In this document: one piece after another, positions 1 through 6,826 of the stretch | How positions within the stretch are numbered: the stretch's first letter is position 1 | How the letters are laid out: each line of letters starts with the position of its first letter | Assembly: GCA_022360735.1 (NCBI GenBank) | Contig: JAKSCF010000435.1 | Coordinates: 1-7,891 of the forward strand | Length of the DNA: 7,891 nucleotides | Direction: 5' to 3' | Source: Clostridia bacterium | GTDB lineage: Bacteria; Bacillota_A; Clostridia; Peptostreptococcales; JAAYPU01 | Notes under the pieces: model-generated | The model's input: only the letters and a program-made list of their open reading frames with translations | Told to the model about the DNA's origin: nothing | The model's database searches: none | Translations under genes and position numbers: made by a program

Positions 1-608
1 CTCAGCTAGGTGTTATTATGGGAATTGCTGCTACCCTCAGTCCTGCAATGACTGCTTGGTACGTTTTAAGTATTTTCATTGTTTTTGTTCTTTTAGGCAC
101 TTTATTAAACCTTATATTACCCGGTCAATCCTCAGAATTATTGATTGATATTCCACCGATCAGAATGCCTCAAGCAAGAAATATACTTAAAAAAACCGCG
201 ACGAAATCTAAAATGTTTCTTTATGAAGCTGGTCCATTATTTGTACTAGGAGCGGTTTTGATCACAGTCCTTCAATATACTGATATGCTCACCGAAATTG
301 CTGACTGGTTTTCACCTATCACAGTTAATATCTTACAGCTGCCAAAAGAGGTTACCAACACTTTTATCATGGGCATCATTAGAAGAGATTTTGGTGCGGC
401 AGGCCTCAACACCATGGTGGCTGAAGGTCTATTAACTTCGGCCCAGGTTGTTGTAGCCTTAATCGTCATTACACTATTCGTGCCATGCATTGCATCTATT
501 ATGGTCATATTCAAAGAGCGTAAGCTTTCAGATGCATTGCTGATCTGGATTAACAGTTTTGTCATTGCTTTTATTGTAGGGGGGATAGTCTCTCAGTTGC
601 TTATATAG
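1..608 (+). CDS. feoB: FeoB ferrous iron transporter, C-terminal part (5' end outside window)
   Basis: FeoB imports Fe2+ across the cytoplasmic membrane; its N-terminal GTPase domain drives a membrane part built of Gate domains. Only about the last 200 residues are visible. The frame is open to the window edge (first full codon at 3), so the Met codon at 18 is internal rather than a start. Counting from that Met, the fragment shows hydrophobic helices at about 11-34, 72-88, 142-165 and 175-195, the loop LLIDIPPIRMP at 41-51, the Gate-type motif IRRDFGAAGL at 121-130 and a VPC motif with Cys157 inside a helix. These match the C-terminal Gate region of FeoB. The GTPase domain is absent only because the window begins too late. 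The frame ends in TAG with no damage visible. The next gene is convergent, so feoB is the last gene of its transcription unit here. Confidence 0.93.
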   Translation, partial: QLGVIMGIAATLSPAMTAWYVLSIFIVFVLLGTLLNLILPGQSSELLIDIPPIRMPQARNILKKTATKSKMFLYEAGPLFVLGAVLITVLQYTDMLTEIADWFSPITVNILQLPKEVTNTFIMGIIRRDFGAAGLNTMVAEGLLTSAQVVVALIVITLFVPCIASIMVIFKERKLSDALLIWINSFVIAFIVGGIVSQLLI

Positions 609-675
609 TAACTAAAAAAGTTTAAGTCTGAGTTTATAAAATCGACTGATTGTAGTTTATATAGAACCAATCAAC

Positions 676-698
676 TACCCCTAATTTATGTAGGGGTA
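676..698. repeat. 8-bp inverted repeat (hairpin) downstream of feoB
   Basis: TACCCCTA (676-683) and TAGGGGTA (691-698) are perfect reverse complements around a 7-nt loop. The right arm sits in the string GTAGGGG, which also begins the hairpin elements near 4975-5055, so it may be a degenerate relative of that repeat family. No T-run follows on the plus strand, so a terminator role is unsupported. Confidence 0.5.
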
Positions 699-754
699 AT
701 AGAGTAAGCATAACCTACCCTATCCTCTATCTTCTATCCTCTTATAAAATTGTC

Positions 755-788
755 GAGGCCAGGTCAAATTTTAAAATGACCTGGCCTC
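755..788. terminator. Perfect 12-bp hairpin between convergent genes, possible shared terminator
   Basis: The arms GAGGCCAGGTCA (755-766) and TGACCTGGCCTC (777-788) pair perfectly around a 10-nt AT-only loop. This is the most stable hairpin in the window, and it lies where both feoB and the convergent LtaS-type gene should end. Against an intrinsic terminator, the plus strand continues TAAGCTATGG and the minus strand continues GACAATTTTAT, so neither has a good T-tract and the minus-strand side is only slightly better. It could instead protect 3' ends or be a dispersed palindromic repeat. Confidence 0.45.
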
Positions 789-879
789 TAAGCTATGGGT
801 GAGAATACGGAAGAGAATTGTTCCTTCCAATTTCTAATATACCCATTTATTTTTTTATTATACTTTTACTTTTATCTTT

Positions 880-2763
880 TTAATCATCTTCTTCTAATTC
901 TTTTTTTAGCAATTCATCAATAGATATATTTTCTAATAATACCTTTCTCAAGACATCGTTCTCAAGGTAAAAATGGCCCAAATCAACTTGATTCACAGCT
1001 CTTTCATAGTCTTCTCTACACCGTTCAATATCTATAGGCTCCCTTGTTTTAATATCCCATGCTCGGCTGTTTTCAAAAACACCATCTTTAGACATTTCAA
1101 AAGCAATATGATCTTTTATATACGATCCTTTGGGCATATAGACCTGACTGGTGACAAAGCCTGTATCTGCTTTAAATAAATTGTTTCCGAAGTATAATGT
1201 ATCCAAGTAATCTATGCCCATAATATACGCCATCGTCGGCATGAAATCTAACTGACCTCCTGTAGTGTGTATCGTCTCAGCGGTCTGCATTTTGGGCACA
1301 TGGATAATAAGGGGTATATTAAACATCTCATCATAATCATATTCAAATCCTAAAAAATCACTCATAGGTGCATTAGCCGTTTCTTCTTTACAATTGATTC
1401 CAAAATGATCCCCATATATTGCTATGACCGTGTTTTCATAAAGGCCACTGTCTTTTAGCAGCCGGATAAACGCTCCTATTGATTGATCTGTATAATGAAC
1501 CGCTTGTAAGTATCTTCCAAAAAGCGTATCTTGGTCTTCTTCTTTCAATTTCAAAGTTTGATATGCTTCAGGCATTTCATAAGGATGGTGATTGGATAAA
1601 GTGACAAAAAAACTATAAAATGGCTGCTCAATATTTTGGAGATGTTTTACAGATTGCTTAAAAAAGTCGCTGTCTCCTAAGCCCAACCCTATCGGTTCGC
1701 TCACATCATAGTCTTCGCCGCCTATAAATTGTTCAAACCCCATTGTGGGATATGCACCTTCTCTATTCCAAAAGTCTTTACTATATCCATGAAAAGCCAG
1801 TGTCTTATAGCCCTTATCTCTTAACAGCCAAGGCAATCCATAAAAATAATTATCTGTATACAGCTCATAGGTAAAGCTTTTATAAGAAGCATGCAGTGAG
1901 TTTTGACTTACAAATTCTGCGTCAGATGTATTGCCGCTTCCCGTCTGTTGATAATATTCATCAAAATAAAAGCTCTCTTGAATCAATTGGTTGAGATTAG
2001 GCGTAATCTCTTGACCTTCATAAGCCTCATTGATAACGAAATCCTGAAGAGATTCTACCTGGATAACGATCAGATTTTTATTCGCTCCAACGCCAAAGAC
2101 CGGGCCTTTTTCTTCGGGTATATATTCTCCTTGTATATTGGTCAAGTTATCTGAGTACTCCATTTCATCCTGAATATTGGTGACGATATCCTTAATATGA
2201 TAAGAGAAAAACTCTTGATTTACAATAGGTGTCAGCATATCGCCCTGAGAGGGCGTCGTTACCATTACAACCGTCAATAGAAAAACCATTAAGAAAACGG
2301 TAGCCTTGGTCTTTAGTTTCTTATATCTATCATGATTTAACATGCTGAATTGAATTTTAGGTATTGCTTTAGCATTTTTTCTTGACAATACTAACAGCAC
2401 CAATATGACCAAAGCATCTATCATTAATAAAAAAAACTTCCCCTTAATAGTAGCCCATACACTTGCAGCCACATCATCTATATAGCCTGCTGTTCCTAAA
2501 ACATTTACCGATAAATTTCTGTTGAAATTGCTAAAGTAAATAACATCTACAAACATAAGAATGGATATAAGAAAATACAAACAACCTGCTACTTTTTTAT
2601 TTTCGACAATAAAAAAGATGGTAAGAATGTAAAAAGAAGAAAAAAGTATTAGAAAAAAATAATTTGAGGATACATCCATAAAATGGTAGTAAAGAGCCAA
2701 TTTTATCAGTATCATTACCGATAGAATTGCGCCCATGAAAAAATTGTGTTTTAGCAAATTCAT
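880..2763 (-). CDS. LtaS-type phosphoglycerol transferase (lipoteichoic acid synthase family), paralogue 1
   Basis: The 627-residue product is a membrane-anchored enzyme of the LtaS/sulfatase-fold family, which transfers glycerol phosphate from phosphatidylglycerol to a glycolipid or growing teichoic acid chain on the outer face of the membrane. Five hydrophobic helices lie at about 8-24, 34-52, 58-78, 109-126 and 154-170, followed by the conserved NQEFFSYHI linker (182-190) and the extracellular domain. Known catalytic positions of S. aureus LtaS have clear counterparts: metal ligands Glu237 (QVESLQ), Thr279 (GNTSDAEF, the nucleophile), Asp452 and His453 (YGDHFG), and substrate residues Trp332, Arg334 and His392. 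The length is normal for the family. The ATG is preceded by AGGAG (2771-2775) at 7 nt, and a strong promoter lies in the upstream gap. I see no AxA signal peptidase site after helix 5, unlike S. aureus LtaS. Whether it polymerises or primes cannot be told from sequence, so no symbol is given. Confidence 0.92.
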   Translation of the reverse strand: MNLLKHNFFMGAILSVMILIKLALYYHFMDVSSNYFFLILFSSFYILTIFFIVENKKVAGCLYFLISILMFVDVIYFSNFNRNLSVNVLGTAGYIDDVAASVWATIKGKFFLLMIDALVILVLLVLSRKNAKAIPKIQFSMLNHDRYKKLKTKATVFLMVFLLTVVMVTTPSQGDMLTPIVNQEFFSYHIKDIVTNIQDEMEYSDNLTNIQGEYIPEEKGPVFGVGANKNLIVIQVESLQDFVINEAYEGQEITPNLNQLIQESFYFDEYYQQTGSGNTSDAEFVSQNSLHASYKSFTYELYTDNYFYGLPWLLRDKGYKTLAFHGYSKDFWNREGAYPTMGFEQFIGGEDYDVSEPIGLGLGDSDFFKQSVKHLQNIEQPFYSFFVTLSNHHPYEMPEAYQTLKLKEEDQDTLFGRYLQAVHYTDQSIGAFIRLLKDSGLYENTVIAIYGDHFGINCKEETANAPMSDFLGFEYDYDEMFNIPLIIHVPKMQTAETIHTTGGQLDFMPTMAYIMGIDYLDTLYFGNNLFKADTGFVTSQVYMPKGSYIKDHIAFEMSKDGVFENSRAWDIKTREPIDIERCREDYERAVNQVDLGHFYLENDVLRKVLLENISIDELLKKELEEDD

Positions 2764-2770
2764 TATAATG

Positions 2771-2775
2771 CTCCT
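2771..2775 (-). promoter_or_regulatory. Ribosome binding site AGGAG
   Basis: AGGAG on the minus strand, 7 nt before the ATG at 2763, fixes the start of the downstream LtaS-type gene. Confidence 0.8.
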
Positions 2776-2822
2776 ATCTTAACGACCAAACTCAATGAAC
2801 TCAACACAAATGAACCGATTAT

Positions 2823-2851
2823 ATTATAATACATTTTTTTACAGTTTTCAA
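2823..2851 (-). promoter_or_regulatory. Sigma-A-type promoter of LtaS paralogue 1
   Basis: On the minus strand TTGAAA (2846-2851) is followed after exactly 17 bp by a perfect TATAAT (2823-2828). The predicted transcript starts near 2816, giving a leader of about 50 nt before the ATG. The promoter lies wholly in the gap after the stop of the upstream paralogue, so this copy can be expressed separately. No terminator-like hairpin separates the two genes, so read-through from upstream is also possible. Confidence 0.75.
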
Positions 2852-2864
2852 CAAGAATATTATG

Positions 2865-4766
2865 TCATAAATCGTTTTCAAAAGAATGGTTATCCGTTTT
2901 AAAAACCTCTTGAAGGGTTTGTCCATCCTGATATATTTTACTTAAAATCTCATTCTCTAACAGAAAGTTGCCTAAATTGATATCATCCACCGATTTCTGA
3001 TAACCCTCTTCACATAAATTTATGTCAACAGGTTTTTTAGTTTCTAAATCCCATGCCTTGCTGTTTGAAAATATTCCATCTCTGGACATTTCAAACACAA
3101 TACCATCTTGGATAAAAGACCCTTTAAGCATATAAGTCTGCGACGCAACAAATCCGCTGTTGGCATGTATCAGATTTCGTCCAAAAAATAGCGTGTCTAA
3201 ATTTTTGATTCCCATTAAGTATGCAATGGTAGGTAAAAAATCAATATGGCCGCCTACAGTTTGGATGGTTTCTTGAGCGTTACTATTTGGCACATGAATG
3301 ATGAGAGGAATGTTCATCATTTCATCGTAGTAATAAGAAAATCCTAGAAAATCACTCACATCTTTATTAACTTTTTCATCCTTGCAATTCAGTCCAAAGT
3401 GATCGCCATAAATAGCAATCACAGTATTCTCATACAAGCCATTGGTCTTTAATTCCTTTACAAATGCCTCAAGGCATTGATCTATATAATTAGCGGCATG
3501 AATATAATTTCCAAATATGGATTCTTCGTCTTCATCTTTTAGCTTGATCATTTTTTTCTCTTCCGGCATGATATAAGGATGATGTGTTGACAGCGTTATT
3601 AAAAATCCATAGTAGGGCTGCTGCATATTCTTTAGATGCTCTATGGATTGATTAAAAAATGATCCATCGCTTAAACCTAATCCTACAACTTCATCCAGCT
3701 CAAAGCTATTTTCACAATAATATTCATCGAAGCCTTGATTTGGATAGGCCTGAGCTCTACACCAAAAGTCTTTTTTATACCCATGAAAAGCCGCAGTTTG
3801 ATATCCTTTATCTTTTAATATCCATGGCAGTCCTCTAAAATAGCTGTTTTTATATAAACTATAGGTGTAGCTTTTAAAGGATGCATATAACGAATTATGG
3901 GTTACAAATTCAGCATCAGAAGTGTTCCCGCCCCCTAGCTGCTGAAAGTAATTAGGAAAATAAAAAGAGTCCTTTTGAATCAATGCATTTAGAAAAGGGG
4001 TAATTTGCTGTCCATTATAGGTTTTATTAATGACATAATCTTGTAAAGATTCTACTTGTATCACAATAAGGTTTTTATCTTTGCCTATTCCAAACCATTC
4101 TTTGCCTACATGGCGTTGATAATCTGTATTAATTTGTTTAAATGACTCTTTGTTGCATACATTTTGCTCATCCTTTAGATAATTAGCTATATCACTAATA
4201 TGATAAGAAAAAAATTCTTGATTAACGATAGATGTTGTTACATCCCCTTCTATTTGCCCTGATACAGAAAGTATCAGGAATGTTAAAACCAATATCAACA
4301 TCAATGACTTGATATACTTTATTTTAGGGGAAGGGTATATTCTAATAAAAGAATCATGTATCGGAAATTTCCTTTTTTCTTGTCTAATGCAATACAAGAG
4401 TATTAAAACCGAATCAACTAAAATCAAGAAAAATTTGGGCTTTACAACCTCAAGGATACTGTCTGTAACGTCATCTAAAAAGCCAAAGGCTTCTATCATA
4501 TCAACGGACAAATTACGGTTGAAATAGCTGAAATATCCAACATCCAGAAACATAATGACAGAAAAAATAAAATATAGAATTGCAGAGTAAATTTTATTTT
4601 CAAACGAAAAGAATACCATAGCTATATACGCTAAGGTCATGATCAAAATGTATATGTAATTATGCGATACTTCCATATAGTGGTAGTACAAGGTTACTTT
4701 TGTAAAAATACAGATGGCAGCAAATACTTTCAGTAAATCTTTTTTCTCTAACGTAATGATTTTCAT
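2865..4766 (-). CDS. LtaS-type phosphoglycerol transferase, paralogue 2
   Basis: The 633-residue product has the same architecture as the adjacent copy: five N-terminal helices at about 10-26, 36-54, 60-80, 111-127 and 152-169, the NQEFFSYHI linker at 182-190, then a sulfatase-fold extracellular domain. Catalytic counterparts of LtaS are Glu239 (QVESLQ), Thr282 (GNTSDAEF), Asp455 and His456 (YGDHFG), with Trp335, Arg337 and His395 for the substrate. Over roughly 118 core residues aligned by eye, about two thirds are identical to paralogue 1, so the pair most likely arose by tandem duplication. Differences include a Cys (336) between the key Trp and Arg and a different C-terminal tail rich in Asn, Asp and Ser. 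The ATG is preceded by AAAGGGA at a workable distance, a weaker site than that of paralogue 1. The leader carries twin stem-loops (4792-4849). Substrate and role (synthase, primase or another phosphoglycerol acceptor) are undetermined. Confidence 0.92.
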   Translation of the reverse strand: MKIITLEKKDLLKVFAAICIFTKVTLYYHYMEVSHNYIYILIMTLAYIAMVFFSFENKIYSAILYFIFSVIMFLDVGYFSYFNRNLSVDMIEAFGFLDDVTDSILEVVKPKFFLILVDSVLILLYCIRQEKRKFPIHDSFIRIYPSPKIKYIKSLMLILVLTFLILSVSGQIEGDVTTSIVNQEFFSYHISDIANYLKDEQNVCNKESFKQINTDYQRHVGKEWFGIGKDKNLIVIQVESLQDYVINKTYNGQQITPFLNALIQKDSFYFPNYFQQLGGGNTSDAEFVTHNSLYASFKSYTYSLYKNSYFRGLPWILKDKGYQTAAFHGYKKDFWCRAQAYPNQGFDEYYCENSFELDEVVGLGLSDGSFFNQSIEHLKNMQQPYYGFLITLSTHHPYIMPEEKKMIKLKDEDEESIFGNYIHAANYIDQCLEAFVKELKTNGLYENTVIAIYGDHFGLNCKDEKVNKDVSDFLGFSYYYDEMMNIPLIIHVPNSNAQETIQTVGGHIDFLPTIAYLMGIKNLDTLFFGRNLIHANSGFVASQTYMLKGSFIQDGIVFEMSRDGIFSNSKAWDLETKKPVDINLCEEGYQKSVDDINLGNFLLENEILSKIYQDGQTLQEVFKTDNHSFENDL

Positions 4767-4791
4767 AATCTTGTCCCTTTATGACCTAACA

Positions 4792-4849
4792 GCAATCTCT
4801 GATTGCGTCGTAAGTCAAACGCAACAAGATAGAAATCTCTGATTTCGTC
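4792..4849 (-). repeat. Two 18-base stem-loop repeats, 40 bp apart, in the leader of LtaS paralogue 2
   Basis: On the plus strand the copies are GCAATCTCTGATTGCGTC (4792-4809) and GAAATCTCTGATTTCGTC (4832-4849). Each forms a 6-bp stem with a TCT loop. They differ at only two positions, and these pair with each other (C4793-G4805 versus A4833-T4845), so the stem is kept by a compensatory change. An additional stem TTGCGT (4803-4808) with ACGCAA (4819-4824) would compete with the first hairpin. The pair lies between the AT-rich putative promoter region and the gene's ribosome binding site. It could be a leader RNA structure, a protein site or a remnant of a dispersed repeat. Confidence 0.6.
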
Positions 4850-4923
4850 CTTGAGACTGCGCTTCCCAAACAAACAATCTAAATTACTGATAGTCTTGCT
4901 TTTTCTATTATTATATTGCATAT

Positions 4924-4952
4924 ATTATAATATATTTTTTAAATTTGGTATA
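4924..4952 (-). promoter_or_regulatory. Possible promoter region of LtaS paralogue 2
   Basis: A perfect TATAAT lies at 4924-4929 on the minus strand in an AT-rich, A-tract-containing stretch. The sequence 17 bp upstream (TATACC, 4947-4952) is a poor -35 match, and a second TATAAT at 4910-4915 also lacks a good partner. The position is sensible, but the exact promoter is uncertain. Transcription from here would give a leader of roughly 150 nt containing the twin stem-loops. Confidence 0.35.
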
Positions 4953-4974
4953 TATTTTCATTTTCTTTACAAAC

Positions 4975-5005
4975 GTAGGGTTGGGTCCCTTTGCCCAACC
5001 TAATA
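4975..5005 (+). repeat. GTAGGG hairpin element, copy 1 (7-bp stem, 8-nt loop)
   Basis: GTAGGG at 4975-4980 leads into the stem GGTTGGG (4979-4985), an 8-nt loop and CCCAACC (4994-5000). Stem and loop lengths are the same as in the copy at 5029-5055, which is in opposite orientation. Aligned from GTAGGG, the two agree at most positions, including several in the loop. Confidence 0.6.
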
Positions 5006-5028
5006 ACTATGACTCTATTTATAATAAA

Positions 5029-5055
5029 GGGTGGCCACTGAGAGCCACCCCTACA
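5029..5055 (-). terminator. GTAGGG hairpin element, copy 2; probable terminator of the GH18 gene
   Basis: Read on the minus strand, TGTAGGGGTGGC begins the element. The stem GGGTGGC/GCCACCC (5044-5050 with 5029-5035) encloses an 8-nt loop and is followed by TTTATTAT. A GC-rich stem followed by a T-rich stretch about 50 nt past the GH18 stop fits a rho-independent terminator, though the T-run is interrupted. The element is also a repeat related to copy 1: both differing stem pairs are compensated. Confidence 0.55.
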
Positions 5056-5104
5056 TATTGTTATACCTATCGTTCGAAGGTAAATACAGCTTAGTTACAA
5101 TCCA

Positions 5105-6805
5105 TCAGTCCATGTACTCCATATCCTTATATTTTGAATATGAAGCCTGATTTTTCAGAACATCATCAAATATATCCCAAACCGATTCATCTTCAAATCC
5201 TTTTCTCCAGCATGCCGTACCGGCCAGGTCATATTTCTCTGCTAAGCCTAGTCGATGCGCAATAGATCTTCCATCCTCTATCCAGACTTTATAGGTAGCA
5301 TTGTTTTCCGAGTATTCAATATAATATTGTTTCTCATAATCCAACCATTGAACGTATAGATTTTTTTCATTAACCAGGTTTCTTACATCCTCCATGGACA
5401 TGGATTTACTGGATATTTTATGTTCTCCGTTTTCTTCCCACTCTTTCCATATTCGAGTATACAGCGGAATCCCTAATAGTAATTTTTCAGGCGGAACTTC
5501 TTTCAAAGTATTGATAACCGCTTTCTCTACCCATCCATGAGACGCAACAGAACCAGCCGTCGGGCATTTACTCCAATGCTCATCATAAGTCATCACCGCT
5601 ACATAATCCACAAAATTGGATAATGCTGCACGATCATACTCCACAGTCCAAGAAGTAGGAATCATAACATCTATGGATAAGTTTAACCCCTGTATCTCTG
5701 TATAATATCTAAGTGTTCCAACAAAATTGGTTAATGCGTCACGGTCCTCGTCTTTCACATATTCAAAATCTATATTAATACCGTCCATATCATATAAGCT
5801 GGCATAAAAGAGCAGTTGTGCTATAACTTTTCGAGTCAAGGCCTCATCGTTGAGAACCGTATGGGTTAACTCCGAATTAAAACTATTGGTAACCAGTCCC
5901 CAAATCTGATAGCCTTTATTACGCACATCATTTAAGTAGGCTTTATCTGCCTTATTACCTAAATTACCCTCTGAATCTTTAATATAAAACCATGTAGGAG
6001 ATAAAACATCAATACCATTAATTTTATCCTCCGGCGGAGCCGGCGTATTACGATAAACGTACTCCCAAACAAGGTTTATTTTTTGATCTTCAAAATTGAT
6101 TTTCCTTTTTTTAACGTTGTAATAATCTACCAGTGAAAGGTCAACCTCATATAAAGATACATCACCTTTTTTCACAAAACAAATGATATCATCACTGGTC
6201 TTTGCTTTATAGTAATGATCCGTTTCTTTAATAATTTCAAGGGTGTCATTCATATTTAAATATAGCTCTTCAGACCTTTGATCTTGTACAGATGGCTTCG
6301 CTTGAACCATGCTTTTATTAATTTTTCCAAACTTAATAATATCATTTGCTTGTTCTATGTACACATTATCATCTTCTATTGTGTAGGTCACGCGAAAAAA
6401 TGTCTTTAAAACATCCAAAGGCATATAATACTGATTGTCAATATTTCTTAGAGGAATGACAGCTTGTTCCATATTCTGTCTTACGAAATCCAATATAATA
6501 GGATCTTCCAGCATCAAGTTTTGATGTGGGATATAAATAATGATGCTGCTGTTTTTCTCATCGATCTCTATTCCCGGATTGTACAAATACTGGCCAATCA
6601 TATCACATGGCAAGTATACGCCGTTGTTGATAACATACGCATCTAGGTTTCTTATTCTTTTACTGCCATAATATATATCATAAGTATCTTGTTCTTCACC
6701 AATATCTGAGCTTGCTTGAACATAGGATACGTCATTTATATTGACAGATAAAATAATACCTATTATGATTAAAAGCGTTACTATAATCATTATTTTTGTT
6801 TTCAT
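5105..6805 (-). CDS. Exported family 18 glycoside hydrolase with copper-amine-oxidase-like N-terminal (stalk) domain
   Basis: The 566-residue product begins with two Lys residues and a hydrophobic stretch (5-22) ending near VQA-S at 29-32, a plausible signal peptide or membrane anchor. Residues about 40-155 resemble the copper amine oxidase N-terminal-like domain common on clostridial secreted proteins (YLPCDMIGQYL, MPLDVLKTFF). Residues about 178-218 look like a small SH3-like beta domain. Residues about 240-548 form a GH18 barrel: DGINIDFE (341-348) with catalytic acid Glu348, YVAVMTYDEHW (401-411), LLLGIPLYTRIW (442-453) and Trp533 near the end. The motif has Asn344 where chitinases usually have Asp, as in spore-cortex GH18 enzymes of the SleL/YaaH type, so a peptidoglycan or related aminosugar polymer is a likelier substrate than chitin. 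No LysM repeats are present. The ATG has AAGGGGG (6812-6818) at 6 nt. Upstream lie twin operator-like palindromes; the LtaS-type genes follow on the same strand. Confidence 0.88.
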   Translation of the reverse strand: MKTKIMIIVTLLIIIGIILSVNINDVSYVQASSDIGEEQDTYDIYYGSKRIRNLDAYVINNGVYLPCDMIGQYLYNPGIEIDEKNSSIIIYIPHQNLMLEDPIILDFVRQNMEQAVIPLRNIDNQYYMPLDVLKTFFRVTYTIEDDNVYIEQANDIIKFGKINKSMVQAKPSVQDQRSEELYLNMNDTLEIIKETDHYYKAKTSDDIICFVKKGDVSLYEVDLSLVDYYNVKKRKINFEDQKINLVWEYVYRNTPAPPEDKINGIDVLSPTWFYIKDSEGNLGNKADKAYLNDVRNKGYQIWGLVTNSFNSELTHTVLNDEALTRKVIAQLLFYASLYDMDGINIDFEYVKDEDRDALTNFVGTLRYYTEIQGLNLSIDVMIPTSWTVEYDRAALSNFVDYVAVMTYDEHWSKCPTAGSVASHGWVEKAVINTLKEVPPEKLLLGIPLYTRIWKEWEENGEHKISSKSMSMEDVRNLVNEKNLYVQWLDYEKQYYIEYSENNATYKVWIEDGRSIAHRLGLAEKYDLAGTACWRKGFEDESVWDIFDDVLKNQASYSKYKDMEYMD

Positions 6806-6811
6806 TTATGT

Positions 6812-6818
6812 CCCCCTT
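6812..6818 (-). promoter_or_regulatory. Ribosome binding site AAGGGGG
   Basis: AAGGGGG on the minus strand, 6 nt before the ATG at 6805, fixes the start of the GH18 gene so that its N-terminal signal segment is included. Confidence 0.75.
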
Positions 6819-6826
6819 AGTTATGG

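Larger units (their letters stand above)
609..879. other. Convergent intergenic region with several inverted repeats
   Basis: This 271-bp gap lies between the 3' ends of feoB (+) and an LtaS-type gene (-), so it should hold the 3' ends of both transcripts. I see no credible coding frame. It contains the hairpins at 676-698 and 755-788, a pyrimidine-rich stretch at about 712-743 with TATCCTCT repeated at 721-728 and 735-742, and weaker inverted repeats at 809-828 (GGAAG/CTTCC) and 816-832 (AATTG/CAATT), which overlap and cannot both form. A long T-rich run (847-880) directly follows the minus-strand stop codon. No classical hairpin plus T-tract terminator is evident for either gene. Confidence 0.6.
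4767..5104. other. Repeat-rich intergenic region between GH18 gene and LtaS paralogue 2
   Basis: This 338-bp gap has no credible gene on either strand. Read in the direction of the flanking minus-strand genes, it holds a short inverted repeat near 5064-5082 (TACCT/AGGTA), the probable terminator hairpin at 5029-5050, a second hairpin of the same design in opposite orientation at 4979-5000, a very AT-rich stretch at about 4901-4960 that could hold the promoter, and the paired stem-loops at 4792-4849 in the leader of the downstream gene. Confidence 0.7.

Noticed and set aside
18..608. A complete short membrane protein starting at the ATG at 18
   Set aside because: The frame is open upstream to the window edge and the sequence is continuous FeoB Gate region; the Met is internal.
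973..1179. Plus-strand frames opposite the LtaS-type gene, also at 1903-2154 and 4309-4527
   Set aside because: They lie antisense within strongly conserved coding sequence and show no start signals, so they are shadows.
4792..4849. A minimal CRISPR array
   Set aside because: Only two short palindromic copies exist, with a 22-bp gap and no cas genes; better read as paired stem-loops.
4767..4970. A known riboswitch or T-box in the leader of LtaS paralogue 2
   Set aside because: I could find no T-box AGGGTGG-type antiterminator sequence or other recognisable riboswitch core; only the paired short hairpins stand out.
5064..5082. A third operator copy, since CTATCGTT here matches the second site upstream of the GH18 gene
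   Set aside because: Only eight bases match, the palindrome differs, and it lies just after the GH18 stop codon; probably coincidence.
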